This document shows, piece by piece, positions 5,451 through 14,180 of a DNA stretch of 14,218 nucleotides. Location: NCBI GenBank assembly GCA_958448555.1, contig CAUDEL010000064.1, forward strand, positions 1 to 14,218. The letters are read 5' to 3'. The position numbers and the translations under genes are program-made. Below the pieces are notes generated by a model. The model was not told the origin of the DNA and did no database searches. It saw only the letters and a list, made by a program, of their open reading frames with translations. The stretch's first letter is position 1. Every line of letters starts with the position of its first letter. This stretch comes from Limiplasma sp958448555 (lineage in GTDB: Bacteria; Bacillota; Clostridia; Christensenellales; Aristaeellaceae).

Positions 5451-6743
5451 ATGGACATTTACCCCTATGACGCGGTGGTTTTTGATCTGGACGGCACGCT
5501 GTTTGACGCGGAGGACGGGATCGTCTCCTCCGTGCGCCGGGCCATGGACGAGATGGGGCTGGAGATTCCCCAGGACGCGGACCTGCGCGAGGTGGTGGGC
5601 CCGCCGCTGGCGGATTCCTTCCGCGACCTGCTGGATGTGCCCCAGGCGCGCGTGCCCGAGGCCATGGAGCGTTACCGGCGCGATTTCAGCGCCCGGGGCA
5701 TGTACCTCTACAGCGTGTACCCCAACATCCGCAGCATCCTGCGCATGCTGCGCGAGGCGGGGGTGCACGTGGGCCTGGCCACCTCCAAGCCGCTGTGGCT
5801 GGCAAGGGACATCCTGTCCTACTTCGCGCTGGAGGGCGACTTTGACGCCGTGGTGGGCGAGGAGGACGCGGCGGCCAGGCTGGGCAAGGCCGAGCTGATC
5901 CGGCGTGCCCTGCCCGAGCGCTACCGCCGCGCGGCCATGGTGGGCGACCGCAAGTTCGATATGGCCGGCGCGCTGGAAAACGGCATCGAGGGCATCGGCG
6001 CGGGCTACGGCTGCGGCACCGAGGAGGAGCTGACCGTGGCGGGCGCGTCGGTCGTGGTGCCCGACACCGAGGGCCTGCGCGCGGTGCTGTGCCCCGGCGG
6101 GGAGATTCCGCGCGGCTTTTTCCTGACCGTGGAGGGCCCGGACGGCAGCGGCAAGACCACCCAGACCGAGCTTCTGGAAAAGAGCCTGCGGCAGTTCGGC
6201 TTCAGCGTCCTGCGCACGCGCGAGCCGGGCGGCTGCGCCATCAGCGAGGACATCCGCCGCATCATCCTGGACACCAAGAACACCGACATGTGCCCCGCCT
6301 GCGAGGCGCTGCTCTATGCCGCCGCGCGCGCCCAGCACGTCAGCCAGGTCATCCGCCCGGCGGTGGAGCGGGGGATGCTGGTGCTGTGCGACCGCTTCGT
6401 GGACAGCTCCGTGGCCTATCAGGGCGGCGGGCGCGGGCTGGGCGTGGAGACGGTGCAACAGATCAACGACCCCGCCGTGGACGGCATGATGCCCGACGCC
6501 ACGCTCTATCTGGCCATCGACCACCGGGCGGCCCTTCGCCGCAGGCTGAGCGCCTCCGAGCCCGACCGGCTGGAGCTGGAGGCGGGCGAGTTCCACGAGC
6601 GCGTGCAGAAGGCCTATGAGCGCCTGGTGCGCGACAACCGCCGCCGCTTTGTGGTGGTGGACGCGGCGCGCGGCGTGGAGGAGGTCGCCGCGGACGCGCT
6701 GGAGGCCGTGCTCGGGCGGCTTTTGCCCGAGCGGCGGGCGTAG
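5451..6743 (+). CDS. tmk: HAD phosphatase-thymidylate kinase fusion
   Basis: A 430-residue two-domain cytoplasmic protein. Residues 1-210 form a HAD phosphatase of the phosphoglycolate phosphatase/nucleotidase type: nucleophile motif VVFDLDGT (Asp12, Asp14), motif II Thr111 (LATSKP), motif III Lys146, and motif IV MVGDRKFD (Asp166, Asp170). Residues 221-430 form a full thymidylate kinase (dTMP + ATP to dTDP + ADP): P-loop GPDGSGKT (229-236), TREPGG (256-261), DRF (314-316) and SSVAYQGGGRGL. Both domains keep their catalytic residues. A clean fusion rather than two genes: between the domains (about 211-222) there is no stop, and I see no ATG with a ribosome site. AAAGGAGA precedes the ATG. The HAD substrate is unknown; a nucleotide or a housecleaning role is possible. 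Sits between the decarboxylase-family gene and mnmA in one operon. Confidence 0.9.
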   Translation: MDIYPYDAVVFDLDGTLFDAEDGIVSSVRRAMDEMGLEIPQDADLREVVGPPLADSFRDLLDVPQARVPEAMERYRRDFSARGMYLYSVYPNIRSILRMLREAGVHVGLATSKPLWLARDILSYFALEGDFDAVVGEEDAAARLGKAELIRRALPERYRRAAMVGDRKFDMAGALENGIEGIGAGYGCGTEEELTVAGASVVVPDTEGLRAVLCPGGEIPRGFFLTVEGPDGSGKTTQTELLEKSLRQFGFSVLRTREPGGCAISEDIRRIILDTKNTDMCPACEALLYAAARAQHVSQVIRPAVERGMLVLCDRFVDSSVAYQGGGRGLGVETVQQINDPAVDGMMPDATLYLAIDHRAALRRRLSASEPDRLELEAGEFHERVQKAYERLVRDNRRRFVVVDAARGVEEVAADALEAVLGRLLPERRA

Positions 6744-6754
6744 GGGGAATGGGG

Positions 6755-7852
6755 ATGGAGCGCATTGTGGTGGGCATGTCCGGCGGGGTGGACAGCTCCG
6801 TGGCGGCCCTCATGCTCAAACGGCAGGGCTACGACGTGGTCGGCGTGTTCATGAAGAACTGGGACGAGAAGGACGAAAACGGCACCTGTACCGCCGCCGA
6901 CGACTGGCGCGACGTGCAGAGCGTATGCGATACCATCGGCATCCCCTGCTACGCCGTCAACTTTGAAAGGGAATACTACGACCGGGTCTTTTCCTATTTT
7001 CTGGACGAGTACCGGCGCGGCCGCACGCCCAACCCCGACGTGCTGTGCAACCGCGAGATCAAGTTCCGCGCCTTTCTGGACTACGCGCTCAAGCTGGGGG
7101 CCAGCCGCATGGCCACCGGGCATTTCGTGCGCTCGGAGGTGCGAAGCGGGCATCCCGTGCTTCTCAAGGGCGCGGACGCAGGCAAGGACCAGAGCTACTT
7201 CCTTTATATGCTCAAGGAGCGGCAGCTCGCGCGCGCGCTGTTTCCCGTGGGCGGCATGACCAAGGCGCAGGTGCGCGCCATCGCGGAGGAAAACGGCCTG
7301 TCCACCAGCAAAAAGAAGGATTCGACGGGCGTGTGCTTCATCGGCGAGCGCAACTTCCGCCGCTTTTTGCAGGGCTTTCTGCCCATGCAGCCGGGCCAGA
7401 TGCGCACCCCCGACGGCCGCGTGGTGGGCGAGCACATCGGCCTTGCCTACTACACGCTGGGCCAGCGGCGGGGCCTTGGCATCGGCGGCGGGGGCGACGG
7501 GCGGCGCTGGTTCGTGGTGGAAAAGGACCTTGCAAACAACGTGCTTGTGGTCGAGCAGGGCGAGGACAGCCCGCGGCTCTACAGCCGGTTCGTGCGCGCC
7601 TCCGGGGCGACGTGGATCGCCGGGGAGGCGCCCGCGCCGGACGGCACGCCCATGCGCCTGACGGCGCGCTTCCGCTACCGGCAGGGCGATCAGGCGGTGA
7701 CGGTCGTGGCGCGGGGCGACAGCCTGCTCATCGAGGCGGACGAGCTTCAGCGCGCGGTCACGCCGGGGCAGAGCGTGGTGCTCTACGACGGGGACGTGTG
7801 CCTGGGCGGCGCGGTGGCCGACGCCGCGGGCATGACGGCGGCGGAGCTTTAG
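6755..7852 (+). CDS. mnmA: tRNA-specific 2-thiouridylase MnmA
   Basis: MnmA activates U34 of Lys, Glu and Gln tRNAs with ATP and inserts sulfur to make 2-thiouridine. The 365-residue protein has the expected length and order: N-terminal PP-loop VGMSGGVDSS, the catalytic Cys98 in PNPDVLCNREIKF, and the second catalytic Cys194 in STGVCFIGER. The family signatures ATGHF and GKDQSYFLY are present, and the C-terminal tRNA-binding region contains YYTLGQRRGLGIGG. Two in-frame ATGs lie at 6749 and 6755; AGGGGG at 6742-6747 is 1 base from the first and 7 from the second, so 6755 (MERIVVGM) is chosen. It follows the fusion gene by 11 bases and is probably co-transcribed. No terminator is evident after it. 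Confidence 0.96.
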   Translation: MERIVVGMSGGVDSSVAALMLKRQGYDVVGVFMKNWDEKDENGTCTAADDWRDVQSVCDTIGIPCYAVNFEREYYDRVFSYFLDEYRRGRTPNPDVLCNREIKFRAFLDYALKLGASRMATGHFVRSEVRSGHPVLLKGADAGKDQSYFLYMLKERQLARALFPVGGMTKAQVRAIAEENGLSTSKKKDSTGVCFIGERNFRRFLQGFLPMQPGQMRTPDGRVVGEHIGLAYYTLGQRRGLGIGGGGDGRRWFVVEKDLANNVLVVEQGEDSPRLYSRFVRASGATWIAGEAPAPDGTPMRLTARFRYRQGDQAVTVVARGDSLLIEADELQRAVTPGQSVVLYDGDVCLGGAVADAAGMTAAEL

Positions 7853-7865
7853 GATGAAAAAATGG

Positions 7866-7895
7866 TTGACGGTTTTCCGCGCGACATGGTAAAAT
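7866..7895 (+). promoter_or_regulatory. Promoter of the leucine-rich-repeat gene
   Basis: TTGACG (7866-7871) and TAAAAT (7890-7895) are separated by 18 bases, and a TG at 7887-7888 makes an extended -10. It lies in the 85-base gap after mnmA, 42 bases before the start codon, so this gene can be transcribed independently of the upstream operon. Confidence 0.6.
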
Positions 7896-7937
7896 TCAAA
7901 AAAAGCAATGAAAAACCGATCGGAGGGTGGTTGGACG

Positions 7938-9152
7938 ATGAAACGGATCGTATGGTGCGTAGCGGTGATGATGCTTCTGCTGTGCGTTGGCGCGTGGGCG
8001 CTGGCGGAGGAGGGGGAAGTTTACAGCTATCTGGACTATGACTACGTCCTGCTGGAGGACGGCTCGGCCAAAATCACGTACTACATGGGCCCCGAGGAGA
8101 CGTATGAGGTGGAAATTCCCCGGGAGCTGGACGGACACACCGTTACCGCCATGGCCAGCGGCTGCTTCGAATTGTGGGACCTTACCAGTGTGACCATCCC
8201 CGACAGCGTCACCGAGATTGAGGGCAATCCGTTCTTCGTATGCGAGGACCTGCAAACCATCGAGGTGTCCCCCGACCATCCGACGCTGGCGCTGATCGAC
8301 GGGGTGCTCTTTGACAAGACGGAAAAAAAGCTGCTGTGCCACCCGGCTGGGCTGGAAGCTTCTTCCTATGAGATTCCGGAGGGAATCACTGCGATCGGCT
8401 GGGGCGCATTTTCCTGCTGCATGAAGCTGGAACATGTGTCCATCCCCGAGACGGTCGCCGCCATAGGCGACTACGCGTTTAACGAATGCGACAGTCTCAG
8501 GAGCGCGGCCGTTCCCGACGGGATTACGGCCATCGGCGAGGGCACGTTCGCATACTGCGAGGCGCTGGAGGATGTGAGCCTGCCCGATAGCGTGGAAAGC
8601 CTCGGCATGTGGGCCTTTGATGGCTGCGACAGCCTTGTGCAGATCAGCCTGCCGGACGGGCTCACTGAGATCGGCGATGGCGCGTTCTCATTCTGCCATG
8701 CGCTGGAGGATGTGAACCTGCCCGATAGCGTGGAAAGCCTCGGTCTGTGGGCCTTTTATGGCTGCGACAGCCTTGCGCAGATCAGCCTGCCCGACGGGGT
8801 GACCGTCATTGGCAGAGATGCCTTTAACAGCTGCGAAAGCCTGAAATCCATCGACCTGCCCGACGGGCTTGTCTCCATCGGCGACTATGCTTTTTCCCGT
8901 TGCAGCGATTTGGAGAGCATCGCCCTGCCCGACGGGGTGACCTCCATTGGCAAGGAGGCGTTCATCGATTGCGAAAGCCTGACGGAAGTGACCATACCCG
9001 GCAGCGTTTCCTTCATCGGGAAGGACGCCTTTGAAGACTGCTCGGAGGACCTCGTGCTGACCGTGGAGCGCGATTCCTACGCGAGGGACTACGCGGAAGA
9101 AAACGGCATCGACTACGCCTACGAGGACGCCAACGACTGGCTCAACGAATAA
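7938..9152 (+). CDS. Secreted BspA-type leucine-rich-repeat protein
   Basis: A 404-residue exported protein. The signal peptide (about 1-23) ends WALA before EE, with no lipobox. One leucine-rich repeat (about 86-108) is followed by an island (109-142), then ten uninterrupted 23-residue repeats (143-372) of the BspA/LRR_5 kind, with the pattern LPDGVTxIGxxAFxxCxSL. The C-terminus has the YARDYAEENGIDY segment that often ends such proteins. No LPXTG, S-layer or choline-binding anchor is seen, so it is probably free or loosely attached. BspA-like proteins often mediate adhesion or protein binding; the partner here is unknown. The start at 7938 has GGAGG at 7922-7926; an in-frame ATG at 7908 lacks a ribosome site and would mask the signal peptide. 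Base composition is a little less GC-rich than its neighbours, and repeats 4-5 and 6-7 are partly duplicated. Confidence 0.88.
   Translation: MKRIVWCVAVMMLLLCVGAWALAEEGEVYSYLDYDYVLLEDGSAKITYYMGPEETYEVEIPRELDGHTVTAMASGCFELWDLTSVTIPDSVTEIEGNPFFVCEDLQTIEVSPDHPTLALIDGVLFDKTEKKLLCHPAGLEASSYEIPEGITAIGWGAFSCCMKLEHVSIPETVAAIGDYAFNECDSLRSAAVPDGITAIGEGTFAYCEALEDVSLPDSVESLGMWAFDGCDSLVQISLPDGLTEIGDGAFSFCHALEDVNLPDSVESLGLWAFYGCDSLAQISLPDGVTVIGRDAFNSCESLKSIDLPDGLVSIGDYAFSRCSDLESIALPDGVTSIGKEAFIDCESLTEVTIPGSVSFIGKDAFEDCSEDLVLTVERDSYARDYAEENGIDYAYEDANDWLNE
8562..8798 (+). repeat. 138-bp-period internal duplication in the LRR gene
   Basis: About 98 bases at 8562-8660 recur at 8700-8798 with 6 differences that I count. 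The period of 138 bases equals two 23-residue repeats. The similarity is far higher than between other repeats of the protein, so this is a recent in-frame duplication or gene conversion. Confidence 0.8.
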
Positions 9153-9238
9153 GGGCGCGGGAAGGGCTTGCTCCATCAGGGAAGAATCTGTCCGCATTTT
9201 TACGGAAAAACAATGCAAATACAGGCAATTTTCGCAAA

Positions 9239-9272
9239 GCCGCTTGCGCTCAAAGCGCGCAGCGGCTATAAT
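9239..9272 (+). promoter_or_regulatory. Promoter of the liv operon with overlapping inverted repeat
   Basis: TATAAT (9267-9272) is a perfect -10. TTGCGC (9244-9249) lies 17 bases upstream as a weak -35. An imperfect inverted repeat, GCCGCTTGCGC (9239-9249) against GCGCGCAGCGGC (9255-9266), fills the -35 and spacer. A strong -10 with a poor -35 under a palindrome is the usual layout of a regulated promoter, so this may be an operator. The transcript would start near 9279. Confidence 0.6.
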
Positions 9273-9280
9273 ATTCACCA

Positions 9281-9303
9281 TCATTCGGGACGTGCCCGGA
9301 TGG
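9281..9303 (+). promoter_or_regulatory. 5' leader hairpin of the livK message
   Basis: Arms TCATTCGGG (9281-9289) and CCCGGATGG (9295-9303) pair over 9 bp with two G-U wobbles and an ACGTG loop. It would lie at the very 5' end of the predicted transcript, well before the ribosome binding site, a position typical of message-stabilising stems. No known riboswitch is recognised. Confidence 0.35.
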
Positions 9304-9331
9304 GATGAAGTATTGTAGGGAGGTAAACAAG

Positions 9332-10456
9332 ATGAAAAAAGTTCTTTCCGTGATCCTGACGCTGGCTCTGGCGCTGGGCCTGGCCCTGCCCGCCGTGGCT
9401 GAGGACGCGATCAAGATCGGCGTGATCGGCCCCCTGACCGGCCCCGCCGCCATTTACGGCACCGCCGTGGCCAACGCGGCCAAGATTGCCGCCGACGAGC
9501 TCAACGCCCTGGGCGGCATGCAGATCGAAATCGACGCGCAGGACGACGAGCATGACCCCGAGAAGGCCATCAACGCCTACAACACCGTGCTGGACAACGG
9601 CGCGAAGGTGATCGTGGGCACCGTGACCTCCGGCCCCTGCGCCGCCGTGGCCGCCCTGGCGTATGAGGAGCGCATCTTCATGCTGACGCCCTCCGCCTCC
9701 TCCACCGACGTCATCGCCGACAAGGACAACGTCTATCAGGTCTGCTTCACCGATCCCGCGCAGGGCGCGGCCTCGGCCCAGTACATCGCCGAGCACGGCC
9801 TGGCCACCAAGGTCGCCGTGATCTACAACAACGGCGACGTGTACTCCACCGGCATCTACCAGACCTTCGAGCAGAAGGCCGCGGAGCTGGGCCTTGAGAT
9901 CGTGAAGGTCACCACCTTCACCGACGAGACCACCGACTTCTCCGTGCAGGTCACCGAGACCAAGAACGCGGGCGCCGAGCTGGTCTTCCTGCCCATCTAC
10001 TACACCCCCGCCTCCATGATCCTCACCCAGGCCGACGCCATGGGCTATGATCCCATCTTCTTCGGCGTGGACGGCATGGACGGCATCCTCACCATGGAGG
10101 GCTTTGACACCAGCCTGGCCGAGGGCGTGCTGCTGCTGACCCCCTTCAGCGCCGACGCCAAGGACGAAAAGACCGTGAACTTCGTCACCAAGTACGTCGA
10201 GCTCTACGGCGACACCCCCAACCAGTTCGCCGCCGACGCCTATGACGCGGTCTACGCCGTCTACGAGGCCATGACCGCCGGCGGCATCACCGCCGACACC
10301 ACCCCCGAGGAAGCCTGCGAGATCATGATCGCCGAGATGCAGAAGCTCACCATCGAGGGCCTCACCGGCACCATGACCTGGTCCGCCACCGGCGAGGTCA
10401 GCAAGACCCCCACCGCCGTCAAGATCGAAAACGGCGCCTACGTGGGCATGGAATAA
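9332..10456 (+). CDS. livK: Branched-chain-type amino acid ABC substrate-binding protein
   Basis: The extracellular binding protein of the importer encoded by the next four genes. The 374-residue protein has a signal peptide (about 1-23, ending AVA before ED) and then the Leu/Ile/Val-binding two-lobe fold (Peripla_BP_6): IKIGVIGPLTGPAAIYG at the start of the mature protein, VTSGPCAAVAA, the ligand-site region MLTPSASSTDV, and ADAYDAVYAVYEA in the last third. No lipobox cysteine is present, so unlike typical monoderm binding proteins it is not predicted to be a lipoprotein. GGGAGG (9318-9323) is 8 bases before the ATG at 9332; an upstream in-frame ATG at 9305 lacks this. Codon use is strongly biased to C-ending codons, suggesting high expression. 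The ligand may be branched-chain or other amino acids or amides; sequence alone does not decide. Confidence 0.92.
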   Translation: MKKVLSVILTLALALGLALPAVAEDAIKIGVIGPLTGPAAIYGTAVANAAKIAADELNALGGMQIEIDAQDDEHDPEKAINAYNTVLDNGAKVIVGTVTSGPCAAVAALAYEERIFMLTPSASSTDVIADKDNVYQVCFTDPAQGAASAQYIAEHGLATKVAVIYNNGDVYSTGIYQTFEQKAAELGLEIVKVTTFTDETTDFSVQVTETKNAGAELVFLPIYYTPASMILTQADAMGYDPIFFGVDGMDGILTMEGFDTSLAEGVLLLTPFSADAKDEKTVNFVTKYVELYGDTPNQFAADAYDAVYAVYEAMTAGGITADTTPEEACEIMIAEMQKLTIEGLTGTMTWSATGEVSKTPTAVKIENGAYVGME

Positions 10457-10464
10457 GTCCAGCC

Positions 10465-10493
10465 GCCCCTCCCGGCCCCCGGCCGGGAGGGGC
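10465..10493 (+). terminator. Intercistronic GC hairpin after livK
   Basis: A perfect 13-bp stem (GCCCCTCCCGGCC at 10465-10477 with its complement at 10481-10493) and a 3-base loop, 8 bases after the livK stop. No T run follows. The likely job is to protect livK message from 3' decay and to lower read-through, giving more binding protein than permease. The conserved CTCAG tail seen after other hairpins is absent here. Confidence 0.6.
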
Positions 10494-10510
10494 CCACAAG
10501 AAAACAGGCG

Positions 10511-10564
10511 GAAGGTAACCAACGGTAGTTTGACTTAAGCGCCCGACTACCGTTGATTACCTTC
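10511..10564. repeat. Long inverted repeat between livK and livH
   Basis: Arms GAAGGTAACCAACGGTAG (10511-10528) and CTACCGTTGATTACCTTC (10547-10564) are complementary at 17 of 18 positions, with an 18-base loop. The sequence is much less GC-rich than its surroundings and directly follows the livK hairpin. It lies 35 bases before livH. It could be an RNA stem acting as attenuator or processing site, an operator for a dimeric regulator, or a small inserted palindromic repeat. I see no good promoter for livH in the gap. Confidence 0.6.
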
Positions 10565-10599
10565 GCGCATTTCAAACGACACGAAGGGTGTGGGGGAAA

Positions 10600-11484
10600 A
10601 TGACACAGTTTCTGTCCTACCTGTGCAACGGCATCAGCCTGGGAAGCGTCTATGCCATCATCGCCCTGGGCTATACCATGGTCTACGGCATCGCCAAGAT
10701 GCTCAACTTCGCGCACGGCGACGTCATCATGATCGGCGCTTACATCGCCTTCTGCGCCATGCAGTACTGGAGCTTTCCGCCGGTCATCTCCGTGCTTGCG
10801 GCCATGGCGGTGTGCACGGTGCTGGGCATGGTGATCGAGCGCACGGCCTACAAGCCGCTTAGGCAGGCGTCCTCCCTGGCCGTGCTCATCACCGCCATCG
10901 GCATGAGCTACCTGCTGCAAAACGTGGCCCTGCTGGTCTGGGGCGCCAACCCCAAGAGCTTTCCCTCCGTGGTGGGCCTGGGCGCGATCTCCCTTCTGGA
11001 CGGCCGCCTCATCATCTCCAGCGAGGCCGTGGTCACCATCGCCGCCTGCGTGGTCATCATGATCGCCCTGACCGTCTTTACCGGCAGGACCAAGATGGGC
11101 AAGGCCATGCGCGTGGTGGCCGAGGACAAGGGCGCGGCGGAGCTGATGGGCATCAACGTCAACCTCACCATCACCGTGACCTTCGCCATCGGCTCGGCCC
11201 TGGCCGCCGTCGCGGGCGTGCTTCTGTGCTCGGCCTATCCCACCCTCATGCCCACCACCGGCGCCATGCCCGGCATCAAGGCCTTTACCGCCGCGGTCTT
11301 CGGCGGCATCGGCTCCATCCCCGGCGCCATGCTGGGCGGCATTTTGCTGGGCGTGATCGAGATCCTGGGCAAGGCGTACGTCTCCACCGAGCTTGGCGAC
11401 GCCTTCGTCTTTGCGGTCCTCATCGTGGTCCTGCTGGTCAAGCCCGCGGGACTGCTGGGCAGGACCGTCCATGAGAAAGTGTGA
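10600..11484 (+). CDS. livH: Branched-chain-type ABC permease LivH
   Basis: The first of the two membrane subunits, 294 residues and very hydrophobic, with about eight predicted transmembrane helices. Family signatures are GSVYAIIALGYTMVYGIAKMLNFAHGD at the N-terminus, the cytoplasmic coupling loop GRTKMGKAMRVVAEDKGAAELMGIN, and the GGIGSIPGAMLGG segment near the end. The ATG at 10600 follows a GGGGG-rich site; an in-frame GTG four codons earlier is less suited. It lies downstream of two stem-loops after livK and runs into livM with a 10-base gap. Confidence 0.94.
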   Translation: MTQFLSYLCNGISLGSVYAIIALGYTMVYGIAKMLNFAHGDVIMIGAYIAFCAMQYWSFPPVISVLAAMAVCTVLGMVIERTAYKPLRQASSLAVLITAIGMSYLLQNVALLVWGANPKSFPSVVGLGAISLLDGRLIISSEAVVTIAACVVIMIALTVFTGRTKMGKAMRVVAEDKGAAELMGINVNLTITVTFAIGSALAAVAGVLLCSAYPTLMPTTGAMPGIKAFTAAVFGGIGSIPGAMLGGILLGVIEILGKAYVSTELGDAFVFAVLIVVLLVKPAGLLGRTVHEKV

Positions 11485-11494
11485 GGTGGCGGCC

Positions 11495-12546
<1,052 letters not shown>

Positions 12547-12550
<4 letters not shown>

Positions 12551-13410
12551 CCCAGCAGCGCAAGCGGCAATCCGAAACCAAGATGGTCCCCGTCCCCAGC
12601 CATTCCATCGTCCCGGAGCGCGACGTCAACAAGCGCCCCGTGCTGGAAACGCGCCATCTGGGCGTGGACTTCGGCGGCCTGAGGGCCGTGGAGGACTTCA
12701 ACCTCACCATCGGCCAGACCGAGATCGCGGGCCTCATCGGCCCAAACGGCGCGGGCAAGACCACCGTCTTTAACCTGCTCACCAAGGTCTACCAGCCCAC
12801 CACCGGCGTGGTCATCCTCGACGGCAAGGACACCGCCGGCATGAACGCCGTGCAGGCCAACAAGCTGGGCATCGCCCGCACGTTCCAGAACATCCGCCTC
12901 TTTGGCAACATGACGGTGGAGGAAAACGTGCGCATCGGCCTTCACAACCAGGTCAAGTACGGCATGTTCTCGGGCATCTTCCGTCTGCCCGCCTACTGGA
13001 AGCAGGAGAAGAAGCAGCACGAGAAGGCGCTGGAGCTTTTGTCCATCTTCGACATGCAGGACATGGCGCGCTACCGCGCGGGGTCCCTGCCCTACGGCGC
13101 GCAGAGAAGGCTTGAGATCGTGCGCGCCCTGGCCACGCACCCCAAGCTCCTTTTGCTCGACGAGCCCGCCGCCGGCATGAACCCGCATGAGACCGAGGAA
13201 TTGATGGAGAACATCATCAAGATCCGCGACCGGTTCCAGATCGCCGTCATGCTCATCGAGCACGACATGAATCTGGTCATGGGCATCTGCGAGGGCATCT
13301 GCGTGCTCAACTATGGCCGCATCATCGCCAAGGGCACCGCCAGCGAGATCCAGCAAAACCCCACCGTCATCGAGGCCTATCTGGGCAAGCGCAAGGAGGG
13401 GGAGCAATGA
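12547..13410 (+). CDS. livG: Branched-chain-type ABC ATPase LivG
   Basis: The first ATPase subunit, 287 residues. It has Walker A GPNGAGKTT (65-73), Q-loop Gln114 in the LivG-type ARTFQNIRLF, a signature region LPYGAQRRLEI (181-191) in place of the textbook LSGGQ, Walker B LLLLDEP with Asp205-Glu206, the LivG-type PAAGMNPHE, and switch His239 (IEHDMN). About 31 polar residues precede the point where LivG proteins usually begin (VLETRHLGVDFGG); no in-frame ATG nearer that point has the AGGAGGG site (12531-12537) in range, so the extension seems real. The start overlaps livM, and the stop overlaps livF, both as ATGA. Confidence 0.94.
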
Positions 13411-14114
13411 GCCTTCTCAAGGTTGACAACATCCACGTCTACTACGGCGCGATCCACGCCATCAAGGGCATCTCCTTCGAGGTCAACGAGGGTGAGATCG
13501 TCACCCTCATCGGCGCAAACGGCGCGGGCAAGTCCACCACCCTCAACACCATCGCCGGCCTGCTCAAGCCCCGCAGCGGCTCCATCACCTTCGAGGGGCG
13601 AAGCCTGCTGGGCATGAAAACGCACAAGCTGGTCTCCCAGGGCATGGCCCTGTGCCCCGAGGGGCGGCGCATCTTCCAGCTCATGACCGTGCGCGAAAAC
13701 CTCGAGATGGGCGGCTTTTCCCGCCCGCCCCAGGAGATTGAGGGCTCGCTGGAGGACGTGTTTGGCCGCTTCCCGCGCCTCAGGGAGCGCGAAAAGCAGG
13801 TCGCCGGCACCCTGAGCGGCGGCGAGCAGCAGATGCTGGCCATGGGCCGCGCCCTGATGAGCAAGCCAAAGCTGCTCATGCTCGACGAGCCGTCGATGGG
13901 CCTGGCGCCGATTCTGGTGGAGCAGATCTTCGACATCATCAAGGAGCTGCACGAGGCGGGCACCACCATCCTTCTGGTGGAGCAGAACGCGCAGATGGCC
14001 CTGTCCATCGCGGACCGCGCCTACGTGCTGGGCACGGGAATGATTACCATGAGCGGAAACGCCGCCGAGGTCCTCTCCGACGACGGGGTCAGAAAGGCGT
14101 ATCTGGGCGGCTGA
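13407..14114 (+). CDS. livF: Branched-chain-type ABC ATPase LivF
   Basis: The second ATPase subunit, 235 residues, the normal LivF length. It shows Walker A GANGAGKST (36-44), the LivF-type CPEGRRIF (83-90), signature LSGGEQQ (136-142), Walker B LLMLDEP with Asp160-Glu161, PSMGLAP, and VEQNAQ (191-196), where the usual switch histidine is replaced by Gln/Asn as is common in LivF. GGAGG in the end of livG serves as the ribosome site, and the ATGA overlap implies coupled translation. It is the last gene of the operon, followed by hairpins. Confidence 0.95.
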   Translation: MSLLKVDNIHVYYGAIHAIKGISFEVNEGEIVTLIGANGAGKSTTLNTIAGLLKPRSGSITFEGRSLLGMKTHKLVSQGMALCPEGRRIFQLMTVRENLEMGGFSRPPQEIEGSLEDVFGRFPRLREREKQVAGTLSGGEQQMLAMGRALMSKPKLLMLDEPSMGLAPILVEQIFDIIKELHEAGTTILLVEQNAQMALSIADRAYVLGTGMITMSGNAAEVLSDDGVRKAYLGG

Positions 14115-14124
14115 AAGCAAAAAA

Positions 14125-14180
14125 AGCGTCCCCCTCCCCGCCAGATGGCGAGGGAGGGGGACGCTCAGGTTGTCGAAAAA
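14125..14180 (+). terminator. GC hairpin plus conserved tail after livF
   Basis: The stem AGCGTCCCCCTCCC (14125-14138) pairs with 14152-14165, extended by CGCC/GGCG (14139-14142/14147-14150) with one bulged A at 14151 and an AGAT loop. It starts 10 bases after the livF stop. A7 (14119-14125) precedes it, so a minus-strand transcript would meet a hairpin followed by U7. On the plus strand it is followed by the conserved tail CTCAGGTTGTCGAAAAA (14164-14180). Confidence 0.65.

Noticed and set aside
6090..6130. Separate start for thymidylate kinase inside the fusion gene
   Set aside because: No in-frame ATG, GTG or TTG with a correctly placed ribosome site occurs at the domain boundary.
5307..6596. 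Long minus-strand open frame opposite the HAD-thymidylate kinase gene
   Set aside because: Both strands are open only because of GC-rich codon structure; the plus strand carries two intact enzyme domains.
8360..9050. Regularly spaced repeats resembling a repeat array such as CRISPR
   Set aside because: The period of 69 bases is coding: 23-residue leucine-rich repeats in frame, with no constant repeat and unique spacers.
9281..10522. Minus-strand open frame opposite livK
   Set aside because: Gly/Val/His-rich translation without motifs; the real gene is livK.
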